Made by a program: the position numbers and the translations under genes. This document shows positions 1 to 7,819 of a stretch of 16,365 bases of DNA, piece by piece. The notes beneath the pieces are model-generated. The model saw only the letters and a list, made by a program, of their open reading frames with translations, was not told the origin of the DNA and made no database searches. Source of the DNA: Caldilineaceae bacterium (GTDB lineage: Bacteria > Chloroflexota > Anaerolineae > Caldilineales > Caldilineaceae); assembly GCA_014879855.1 (NCBI GenBank), contig JACSRH010000079.1, positions 1 to 16,365 on the forward strand, read 5' to 3'. Each line of letters begins with the position of its first letter. Positions within the stretch are counted from its first letter, which is position 1.

Positions 1-331
1 AACTTCAGCATGGTCAGAATTATAACCAACCAGCGATCCGGGCGCAACAGGAGATGTGCATTGGGGTCGTCCCACGATTTTGGTGAGCTTAGCCCCGGTG
101 TGCGTCGCACTGGTCAACAGATGGCGCTTTGCGACACAACTTTTGATCGATGGGGCGCACGCCGGTGTTGAATCACCACAATTCTGCATAACTTATCCCA
201 GAGACCGGCAGGAGCAGTGCACTATGCAGCCTGCCCTGCTCCACCACCCCGCTGAGCAAGCAAGCATTTCATCCCGAAAGAAAAGCCTTCCTCAGGATGA
301 AGCCCAGCGCCCCCCGCCGAGGAACTGCCAC
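1..331. other. No convincing gene; leader region of the window
   Basis: I see no coding region with recognisable protein features here. An open frame on the plus strand (56-421) runs through it, but its translation is low in recognisable motifs, has no ribosome-binding site, and continues through the palindromic repeats at 332-387, so I treat it as chance. A weak inverted repeat (GGAGCAG at 211-217, CTGCTCC at 236-242, 18-nt loop) has no T-run and is not called a terminator. Confidence 0.5.
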
Positions 332-387
332 TTTCCTTACAGGAATTTTCAAATTCCTGTAAGGAAATTTATACTTTCTGCAAGGAA
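332..387. repeat. Three 13-bp palindromic sites phased at 21 bp
   Basis: Three related imperfect palindromes start at 333 (TTCCTTACAGGAA), 354 (TTCCTGTAAGGAA) and 375 (TTTCTGCAAGGAA). Start-to-start spacing is exactly 21 bp, two turns of B-DNA, so all three present the same helix face. The first two also form a perfect 17-bp inverted repeat (332-348 and 351-367) around a 2-nt centre. An AGGAA half-site at 320-324 falls in the same 21-bp register. The geometry fits cooperative binding of a dimeric regulator. The alternative is a degenerate dispersed repeat: in translation it reads as a 7-residue periodic pattern on both strands, as simple repeats do. Confidence 0.65.
346..375 (+). promoter_or_regulatory. 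Possible sigma-70-type promoter for the HU-like gene
   Basis: TTTTCA (346-351; 4 of 6 to TTGACA), an 18-bp spacer, then TATACT (370-375; 5 of 6 to TATAAT). Predicted start near 382, giving a leader of about 105 nt before the GTG at 487. The -10 box lies between the second and third palindromic sites and the predicted start lies inside the third, an arrangement expected for repression. The match is by eye only. Confidence 0.35.
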
Positions 388-474
388 GTTGGCGCAACCA
401 ACGGGTCAGATGCTCGGCTAGTCGCCGTCTCATTGCGCGAGCAAGCAAAGGGCTTACCAGCGCGCTTCCGGCAA

Positions 475-480
475 AGGAGA
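475..480 (+). promoter_or_regulatory. Ribosome-binding site deciding the start at GTG 487
   Basis: AGGAGA ends 6 nt before GTG 487. It is the clearest Shine-Dalgarno in the window and supports GTG 487 over the upstream in-frame TTG at 433, which has no such signal. Confidence 0.7.
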
Positions 481-486
481 AACTCT

Positions 487-885
487 GTGGCAAAACGCAT
501 CAAAGCCCTCAGCGCCTTGCGCCCGCGGCTCAAGCGGGCGGGGCGCGTCGATCAGGCGCTGCTGGCGCAGTACGTGGCGGAGCGCTCCAACCTCAGCAAG
601 GCCGATGTCACGCACGCGCTGCTGGAGCTGAGCGCGGCCATCGAGGACTTTGTGCTGCTGGGGCACAGTGTGCGGCTGGCCGGCCTGGGCTTGATTACGC
701 CGAGCATGAATACAAAAGGCGAGTTCACCATCCGCATTCTGCCCGACCCGCACCTGCTGCGTGCGATCAACGACCGCCGACGCTTCAACGGCAAGATTGT
801 CAATGCCGCCAACCTGGGGAAGAGCAGCGACGAACTGGCGGCGCAGTGGGATAGCTTGCATCCGGATGATCCGGTGGAAACGTAA
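487..885 (+). CDS. HU-fold (HU/IHF-related) DNA-binding protein, 132 aa
   Basis: A small basic protein, probably DNA-binding, of the HU/IHF fold. Residues 1-21 are a Lys/Arg-rich N-terminal tail. Residues 22-100 resemble the HU core: two helices (Asp22 to Leu57, with the NLSKADV turn typical of these proteins) followed by a beta segment VRLAGLGLITPSMNTKGEF, close to the 'GxGxFxPxxxxKG' pattern of the HU-related family found in Bacteroidetes and Chloroflexi. Residues 101-132 are an extra, partly acidic tail with no family match that I recognise. It is longer than canonical HU (about 90 aa). GTG at 487 is chosen for its AGGAGA site; a TTG at 433 would add 18 residues. It converges with the DUF58 gene, and its stop codon lies in an 18-bp tandem repeat. 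A role in nucleoid organisation or local gene control is inference. Confidence 0.7.
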   Translation: MAKRIKALSALRPRLKRAGRVDQALLAQYVAERSNLSKADVTHALLELSAAIEDFVLLGHSVRLAGLGLITPSMNTKGEFTIRILPDPHLLRAINDRRRFNGKIVNAANLGKSSDELAAQWDSLHPDDPVET

Positions 886-943
886 AGGCCAGTGGAAACG
901 TAAAGGCCAGTGGAAACGCAAGGGCCGGTGAAAATGCAAGCCG
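874..943. repeat. 18-bp tandem repeat, about 3.8 copies, carrying the HU-like stop codon
   Basis: Units start at 874, 892, 910 and 928 (consensus GTGGAAACGTAAAGGCCA). Units 1 and 2 are identical, unit 3 has CAAGGG in place of TAAAGG, and unit 4 is partial and diverged. The unit is six codons long, so it stays in frame with the HU-like gene. Units 1 and 2 each carry an in-frame TAA (883-885 is the one used; 901-903 is a second), while unit 3 carries CAA. The repeat occupies most of the gap between two convergent genes. Confidence 0.85.
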
Positions 944-987
944 ACAGGACAAATCAACGATTTGGGCAGGATGCGCCGCATTGCCTT

Positions 988-2198
988 CTACGCCAGCGTG
1001 ATATTCGTCAACTTCTCCCACGCCGCGTAGCCGCCGAGGTGATAGCGGCGCACGCCAGGAATCGGCGGCGTCTCGCCCGCGGGGCCGAGCGTCACCAGCG
1101 CCAGCGCAAAGCTGCGGTCGTGCAGGTAGAGCAGCGTCCGGCGCAGCGGCTCGGTGAGCAGCGCGGTGACGACGACAATGGTCGTGCCGTAGGGCAGATG
1201 CAGCCCTTCGTACCGCAGCGTCTCTTCCAGCGGCCAGCGCCCAAAGGGGATGACGCGCGCCAGCGCCTCGAAGATCAGCGCCAACTGGTTGCGATGGCCC
1301 GCGGGCCGGATGCGTACGATGCGTGCGCCGGGCTGCGTCACCGCGTTGGCGAATAGTCCGACAGCCTGTCCTTGATCCCACGCCCAGCGCGCCAGTGATG
1401 CGGTGGCTGTAATGGCGTATTCCTGCAGGTCAGGGTCGTAGCCTTCCCACGCGTGTTCGTGCGTGTTGATGTTCAGAAAGAGCGCCAGCGGCCGGTTGGC
1501 GGACGCGTCGAAGGTCTTGGTCTGCAACGCATTGCGCCGTGCTGTCGCCTTCCAGTGCACATGGCGCATACTGTCGCCCGACACATAATCACGTGCGCCG
1601 TTGAGTCGCAGCGGATCCTCCGCCAACTGGCGCATGGCGCGGAACTCGCCAAAGGGGCGGTCCGACGGCAGCCCCAACGCGGTCAACGGCACAATGCGCG
1701 GGTAGACGAGCAACGTATCGACAGCCTCCAGCGTTTCCTCGCGCACGTCAAAGCCGAACATGTCTCCCGACAGCAGCCGCGCGGGGCCAAACGCCCACGC
1801 CCCGCGCTGCACCGCACACACCCGGTAGTGGCGCGTCACGCGCTCGTACCAACGCAGCGAGATGAGGTTGACCAGCCGCTGGCGGCCGGGGCGATGGCTG
1901 TGTGAGAGCCGCGCCGGTTCGATGTGCAAGGCTTTGGGCAATTCGTCCTCGGCGTGCAGCCAGGCGAGCGGCAGCGGTTTGGCATTGACGATCTCGATGT
2001 CCAGCGCCACCTCGTCGCCGTGAAAGAGGCGCGTGCGCTCGAACTGGCGCCGGTAGCTGACGCCGACCAGACAGAGACGCAGCCAGAGCAGGGCCGCGCC
2101 CGCAATCAATGCCAGGAAGAGGGTCAGCAAAAAGAGCGGCGCGCTGCGCAGGAGCACGGAGAGCAATGCCAGCCCGACCAATCCCCACATCCAACGGT

Positions 2199-2202
<4 letters not shown>
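988..2202 (-). CDS. DUF58 domain membrane protein, 404 aa
   Basis: Family known as the partner of MoxR AAA+ ATPases; exact biochemical role is unknown, with a vWA-like fold proposed for the DUF58 region. Residues 5-45 form two adjacent hydrophobic segments, so the protein is membrane-anchored with its bulk on one side. The DUF58 signature is clear at residues 202-232: GARDYVSGDSMRHVHWKATA, then an RxNALQTKTFD segment. Length is normal for the family (about 400 aa). ATG at 2202 is chosen because it overlaps the MoxR stop as ATGA (2199-2202), a standard translational-coupling arrangement; the frame stays open upstream to 2511, but that part only overlaps moxR. No transglutaminase or vWA gene follows, although these often accompany this pair. 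The gene ends 102 bases from the convergent HU-like gene. Confidence 0.9.
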
Positions 2203-3194
<992 letters not shown>

Positions 3195-3432
3195 CGTTAT
3201 TCTTTACAGATTGTCAGTAGTGCTGAGCTATCCACGATCATTGCAACAGACCTCTTCATTGTAAAGCATATCCCCATGATCCACCGCTGCCGCCGGTTGC
3301 TGGATGATTGCCGCGCGCCGCGCGGCAATCATCCAGCAACCGGCAAGACGCGCATCGCTCCATTGCTGGCATTAAATCCGGCATAATGCCGACGCGGCAG
3401 GGTGGATTTGCGCCAAAACATGCGCCGGCCTC
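3195..3432. other. Intergenic region between cyclase and moxR genes
   Basis: No gene is seen. It holds the 53-nt palindrome described separately and a short palindrome CGGCAT-A-ATGCCG (3379-3391). A moxR promoter must lie between 3195 and about 3290 if the palindrome ends upstream transcription, but I find no convincing -35/-10 pair there. Confidence 0.5.
3292..3344. repeat. 53-nt near-perfect palindrome (26-bp arms)
   Basis: Arms 3292-3317 and 3319-3344 are exact reverse complements around a single central base (C3318). The outer arm is GCCGGTTGCTGGATGATTGC and the inner part is CG-only. No T-run follows on either strand, so it does not look like a standard intrinsic terminator. It lies between the 3' end of the cyclase gene and the moxR start. 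In RNA it would form a very stable stem that could stop RNA polymerase or block exonucleases. Alternatives are a REP-like element or a miniature mobile element remnant. Confidence 0.8.
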
Positions 3433-6400
3433 CTAGTCAGGCTGTTTCTGCGCCCTTTTCAAGCGCTCGGCAGCCTGGATCACGGTGCGGTTGATGCGCA
3501 CGTTTTCGAGATAGGAGTGGCGCAACGCCGCGTCTGAGATGTTGGCGGCGTGCGTCTGCACGACTCTGTAGGCGCGTCGTAGTAGTTCTGTCGCCTGTAC
3601 AGAGTCTCCGCAGGCGTCGGCTGTCAGCGCCGCGACGTAGAGATCGCGCTGTGGGTATTCAATCTGATGCGGTTCGCTCGCATCGAGAATCTCCAGCAGC
3701 GTCCTGGTTGCAACATGCGCGGCCTGAGGACGGCCACGGGCAAGCTGCACCAATGCCAGGGTCGCCAGGTCGGTTGTCATTGTCGCGCGCACGTCCAGCG
3801 TTGCGTAGAGATGCAACGCGCGGTGGGCGTAGTCTTCCGCTTCGTCAAGCCAACCGGCCGTCTGCGCGGTCAGCGCCGCTTCGGTGAGACACTGCGCCTC
3901 AAATTCAAGATCGGCGTTGTCGTGCGCCCACTGTCGGCTGCGGTCGAGCCGCGCCAGCGCCGCCAGCGCATCGCCACACTCGCGCTCGATCTGCCCCAGG
4001 TTGAACTCCATGATGGCGGCGCCTGCTTCATCGCCCACCGACAGGCAAAGCTCCGCGGCCAGCGAGATGCAGCGCCTGGCCTCTGCGTAGTCGCCAACTG
4101 TCAGGGCAAGGATGCCCAGGGCGTTCCACACCGCGTTTTCCCACCAGCGATTGCCAACCGAGCGTTGAATGTCGAGCGCCTGGCGCAGCAAGGGCGCGGC
4201 CGCGCCGTAGTCGCCGAGGCTTGTATAGGCCTGCGCGATGTTGAGCAGGCTGCTGCCTTCGCCCTCGCGGTCGCCAATTGTGCGCCGGATGGTCAGCGCC
4301 CGCTGCCAGTCTTCTCGTGCGGCCGCAAAATCGCGGCGCAGGAACGCCACACCGCCCAGACGCGTGAGCGCGGTCGCCACGTCTGGCTGATTTTCCTGCG
4401 CCGCGTACAGGCGCAGGGCTTGCGTGAGCATTGCGGTCGCAGTGTCATACTCGCCGCGCTGCCGCATTACTACACCGAGACCGAGCATGACCTGGGCGCG
4501 CATGTCTTCGGCGTCGCGAGGAGAAGCAAGGGGCGCTGCAAGTTGATCGGCGGCGAGAAGCAGGGCCTTTTCACTATTGATGTCTGCGAGCAGCGCCAAT
4601 GCATGACGATAATATTGTTCTGCGGCGTCATTGTCGCCTTCGCGCAGTGCAATTTCACCCAGACGCGAGAGGACGCGCGCCTGGCTGCTACGATCCGCGC
4701 TCAGGTCATAGCGTTCCAATGCTTGCTGGAGGTCGCCGCGCGCCGCGGGAAACTGGCTGGTCGCCGCGTGAAAATCCGCCCACAATTCCGCCACAACCGC
4801 GCGATCGGCGCGGGGGTGAGCGTCGAGGACCAGCAGCGTAGCTTCTTCCTGCAAACGTTGTCCTAAAATGTGCAGCACTTCGGCTTTGCCGCGCAACCAT
4901 TCCCAGCGTGTTTCAAGCGCCAGCATACGTTCAAAGTAAATGAGCGCGGTCTCATTCGCATAGCTGCGTTTGGCGCGCCACGCGGCCGCATCGAGATAGT
5001 GGATCGCCCGTGCGCGTGGGGCAGGCTGCGCCATATTGGTCTGCGCGTAATGATGCGCCAGCCGTTCGATGGCCGCTGGCATCTGCTGCTCCAACACGCG
5101 CGCGACGGCCAGGTGCAGCTCTTGGCGCTGGCTTTCCAACAGCGTCTGATAGACCGCCTCCTGGGTGATGCTGTGTTTGAAGATATAGGTCGGATGGGGC
5201 GGGGGCGTCTCCATGCGGGCAAAGTCACGCTGTTCCAGCTCGGCAATTTGCTGGTGCAGCGCCAGTGCGTGCGGTGTACGCGGGTGCGCGGCCACGAGCA
5301 CCCGCGCCTCAAAGACGCGGCCGATAACGCTGGCAACTTTGAGCGTCAGCCGCGTGGCTTCGGGCAGGCGGTCGAGGCGTGACAGCACCAGACCATGCAC
5401 GGTGTCGGGCAGCCCCAACGTCACCATGTTGAGACGAGCGCCTGCGTGCAACCGCCACCGTCCATCCTCGCGTACAAGCGCGTGCGCTTCATGCAACGTC
5501 TGCACAAGCGCGCGCGCGGCGCAATAAACAGCGTGCTCCACCACAATATAGTTGCGCGCGCGCAGCGCATCGACCAGTTCCTCCACAAAGAAAGGGTTGC
5601 CTTGCGTCTGCGCGTAGACTAGCTCTGTGACCAGCGGTTCGACAGCGCCTTGCAGCCGCTGTTCGACCAGCGCCGCGGTGGCCGCTGGCGTCAATTCACT
5701 CAAGTGCAGATGAAGTGGCGCCGGCAGCGCGTTCAATTCGTCAAAAAATGGCGTTGTTTCTTGCCGGTTCAGTGGGCGATGGAGGAGACAGATGAGCAGC
5801 GGCAAATCTGCCAGCGCCCGGCAGAGGGCCAGCACGATCACCTGGTCGGCTTCGTCCAGCCAATGAATATCTTCCAGCAGCAGAAAGTGGGGATGCTGGT
5901 GAGCAAAGTGTTGAAGAAGGTTCACAACCAGATTGCCCAGCGCCTCGCGGCGCAGGCGCGGGTCGAACGCGGCTGTGGTGGCGTTGTCGTCAATGGGCAA
6001 GCCCAGCAGCTCGCCCAACAGCGGCAGACGCACCAGCCACGCCGGCTCGATCGCGGCGAGCATTGCGTGTACATGCTCGATCTGTTGGTCTGCCGGCGCG
6101 GCGCGCAGTTCGGTCAGCCCCAGCAACGCGGCCAACGGCTCGCGCAGCACCGCGTAGGGCTGCTGGCCGGTGCTCTGGCAGGCGCCGTAGAGGACAGAGA
6201 AGCCTTGCGCCGCGGCCAGGCGCACCGCGGCCGCGGCGAGATGGCTTTTGCCCACGCCCGCCTCACCTTCGATGCGCACGAGCTGGCCGGCGCCGCGTGC
6301 AGTCGCTTCAATTGCCGCGGTGATGGATGCCACCTCGGCGTCGCGGCCCAGCGGCGGGACGCGAAAGAGCGCATCCAGTTGCAGCAATGTTGGCGAACGC

Positions 6401-7698
6401 AGCCCCGTCACGGCATAGACCGCCTGCACGCCGCGCTTGCCCCTGAATTGGCGTGCGCCCAGCGCGTGAAGCAGATAGCGCGGCTGGATCGACGCGGCGA
6501 CGCGTGCGCTGATGAGAATCTGACCGGGTTCAGCCTCCATCATCAGACGCGCAGCCATATTGGTTTCATCCCCCAGCACGCCGTAGGTGCGTCGCGTGTT
6601 GCTGCCATAGGCGCCAACGCGCATCAGACCCGCGCTGACGCCAAGCTGCACCTGCGTCAGAAAGCTGAAATGGCTGGGGCTTGTGCGCAATTCGAGTGCA
6701 GCCGCGATAGCGCGTTCAGGGTCGTCGTCGTGCGCCACGGGCGCGCCGAACGCGGCGTAAAAATAGCTGCCCTTGTCGCCTGTCGTCAGTTGGATCAGGG
6801 CGGCTTCATAGCACGCCAGCACCTGTTGCACCCAGCGAATATATGCATCCAGGTGCGCGCCGGCGGCGGCATCGCGCTCGAAGTCGAGGCCGGAAAAGCG
6901 CACAAAGAGCGCGGTCGCCGGGCGCAGTTCAGCCAGATACTGTTCTTCACCAGCCTGGAGGTTGGCCCACACAGCCGGCAACAGCCACGGTCGGATCAGG
7001 TCGCCAGGCAGGACAGGAGACGAGAGGCGAGAGGCGAGAGGCGGTGTAGAAAAAGGGGACTGGTTGAGCACGGCCACCTGCGCGCCGCTCTCACTGCGCC
7101 GCCAGACGCTGACCGCGTCAAAATTGTCCAACAGGCGAATCGTTTCAAGATCGGCGACGAGTTCGCTACGCTGCGCCACATGCTCAGCCGCGGCCATGCG
7201 CTCCAACGGCGCACCGGCCAGCACCTCGATGCGCTGGATCGTGGGGTCGCCCACCAGCAGACGGCGCACCGAGCCGCTGGCGAGCGCAGTCTTGATCGCT
7301 AATGCCGCGATGGCGCCCGGCGCCACTGCATAGTGCGCAAAGCGCGCCATAACGCGCTGCATTCCCAACGCGCTGGTGATCGCACGTTGCGCGGCTGCGG
7401 GCAGCGTATCGTCGCCCGCGTCGAACCAGCAGGTGATAGCGTCGCCCGCAAAGCCGATGACGCTGCCGCCCTGTTGATCGACCTGATCGATCAACGCCTG
7501 ATAGACTTCATTGAGTGTCCGCGTCAGTAATTCCGCGCCGCGGCTGCGTCCGAAATCGCGGGCCAATGTTTCGGTAAGCGGGGTGAAACCGGAGATATCG
7601 ACGAAGAGCACGGCGCCGGTGGCTCGCTCAGGCAGCGCTTGGCCAGACAGCAGCGCCCGGCGGCGGTCACTGGGCAGATAGGCAATTGCCTGTTGCAT
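3433..7698 (-). CDS. Tandem class III nucleotidyl cyclase / STAND ATPase / TPR protein (soluble adenylyl cyclase-like), 1421 aa
   Basis: Probably a cytoplasmic adenylyl (or guanylyl) cyclase fused to a sensory ATPase and protein-interaction repeats. The C1 domain, about residues 25-200, has FVDISGF (Asp34) and FAGDAI (Asp86), the two metal-binding aspartates. The C2 domain, about 258-432, has FVRFSGL, where Arg267 replaces the metal aspartate, then GDKGS (Lys309) and GDETNMAARLM (Asn380 and Arg384, the transition-state pair). This C1/C2 split matches mammalian soluble adenylyl cyclase, giving one competent site per C1-C2 pair. A STAND/AAA-16 type ATPase follows, with P-loop GEAGVGKS (478-485), Walker B LLLED (606-610) and QGNPFFVEEL (699-708). 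From about 960 to 1330 are several TPRs, such as GDYGAAAPLLRQALDIQ. No TM segment or signal peptide is seen. ATG 7698 has a TATAAT 6 nt upstream and no Shine-Dalgarno, suggesting a leaderless mRNA. A 7-bp triplicate lies in the C1-C2 linker. Domain calls are secure; cyclase activity and product are inferred. Confidence 0.92.
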   Translation of the reverse strand: MQQAIAYLPSDRRRALLSGQALPERATGAVLFVDISGFTPLTETLARDFGRSRGAELLTRTLNEVYQALIDQVDQQGGSVIGFAGDAITCWFDAGDDTLPAAAQRAITSALGMQRVMARFAHYAVAPGAIAALAIKTALASGSVRRLLVGDPTIQRIEVLAGAPLERMAAAEHVAQRSELVADLETIRLLDNFDAVSVWRRSESGAQVAVLNQSPFSTPPLASRLSSPVLPGDLIRPWLLPAVWANLQAGEEQYLAELRPATALFVRFSGLDFERDAAAGAHLDAYIRWVQQVLACYEAALIQLTTGDKGSYFYAAFGAPVAHDDDPERAIAAALELRTSPSHFSFLTQVQLGVSAGLMRVGAYGSNTRRTYGVLGDETNMAARLMMEAEPGQILISARVAASIQPRYLLHALGARQFRGKRGVQAVYAVTGLRSPTLLQLDALFRVPPLGRDAEVASITAAIEATARGAGQLVRIEGEAGVGKSHLAAAAVRLAAAQGFSVLYGACQSTGQQPYAVLREPLAALLGLTELRAAPADQQIEHVHAMLAAIEPAWLVRLPLLGELLGLPIDDNATTAAFDPRLRREALGNLVVNLLQHFAHQHPHFLLLEDIHWLDEADQVIVLALCRALADLPLLICLLHRPLNRQETTPFFDELNALPAPLHLHLSELTPAATAALVEQRLQGAVEPLVTELVYAQTQGNPFFVEELVDALRARNYIVVEHAVYCAARALVQTLHEAHALVREDGRWRLHAGARLNMVTLGLPDTVHGLVLSRLDRLPEATRLTLKVASVIGRVFEARVLVAAHPRTPHALALHQQIAELEQRDFARMETPPPHPTYIFKHSITQEAVYQTLLESQRQELHLAVARVLEQQMPAAIERLAHHYAQTNMAQPAPRARAIHYLDAAAWRAKRSYANETALIYFERMLALETRWEWLRGKAEVLHILGQRLQEEATLLVLDAHPRADRAVVAELWADFHAATSQFPAARGDLQQALERYDLSADRSSQARVLSRLGEIALREGDNDAAEQYYRHALALLADINSEKALLLAADQLAAPLASPRDAEDMRAQVMLGLGVVMRQRGEYDTATAMLTQALRLYAAQENQPDVATALTRLGGVAFLRRDFAAAREDWQRALTIRRTIGDREGEGSSLLNIAQAYTSLGDYGAAAPLLRQALDIQRSVGNRWWENAVWNALGILALTVGDYAEARRCISLAAELCLSVGDEAGAAIMEFNLGQIERECGDALAALARLDRSRQWAHDNADLEFEAQCLTEAALTAQTAGWLDEAEDYAHRALHLYATLDVRATMTTDLATLALVQLARGRPQAAHVATRTLLEILDASEPHQIEYPQRDLYVAALTADACGDSVQATELLRRAYRVVQTHAANISDAALRHSYLENVRINRTVIQAAERLKRAQKQPD
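7021..7041. repeat. 7-bp tandem triplication inside the cyclase gene
   Basis: CGAGAGG is repeated exactly three times (7021-7027, 7028-7034, 7035-7041). The total of 21 bp keeps the reading frame. It encodes part of the Ser/Leu/Pro linker near residues 220-226, between the C1 and C2 cyclase domains, where length change should be tolerated. Confidence 0.75.
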
Positions 7699-7704
7699 GG
7701 CTCT

Positions 7705-7710
7705 ATTATA
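7705..7710 (-). promoter_or_regulatory. Consensus -10 box (TATAAT) for the cyclase gene, possibly leaderless
   Basis: On the minus strand a perfect TATAAT occupies 7710-7705, leaving 6 nt before the ATG at 7698. Transcription starting the usual 6-7 nt after the box would begin at the A of the ATG. No good -35 is seen at 17 bp (ACGCAT). The 14-bp tandem repeat lies about 40 bases further upstream. Confidence 0.45.
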
Positions 7711-7748
7711 ACGCCATGTGCGCTAAGATGCGTGGTGCTTACCATGCA

Positions 7749-7804
7749 ATACGTAATGCATGATACGTAATGCATGATACGTAATGCATGATACGTAATG
7801 CGTG
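7749..7804. repeat. 14-bp tandem repeat, four copies, upstream of the cyclase gene
   Basis: Units ATACGTAATGCATG at 7749-7762, 7763-7776 and 7777-7790 are identical; the unit at 7791-7804 differs by one base (CGTG for CATG). A decayed fifth copy runs to about 7818, against the GNAT stop. Each unit holds two 6-bp palindromes, TACGTA and ATGCAT. It fills most of the 121-nt gap between the GNAT stop and the cyclase start. It may be a binding array or an ordinary dispersed low-complexity repeat. Confidence 0.85.
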
Positions 7805-7819
7805 ATATGCTATGCGTAA

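Noticed and set aside
332..387. CRISPR or terminator reading of the 21-bp repeats
   Set aside because: There are no unique spacers. The hairpin has AT-rich arms and no T-run, and no gene ends just before it.
56..421. A 121-codon plus-strand frame at the start of the window
   Set aside because: It has no ribosome-binding site or recognisable domain, and its C-terminal part is translated palindromic repeat.
5650..7302. A 550-codon open frame on the plus strand, antisense to the cyclase
   Set aside because: It lies wholly opposite a gene with clear cyclase, ATPase and TPR motifs. Long antisense frames are expected in GC-rich DNA, and its translation shows no recognisable domain.
7749..7804. 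A small CRISPR array
   Set aside because: Units are 14 bp and directly adjacent, with no spacers and no cas genes nearby.
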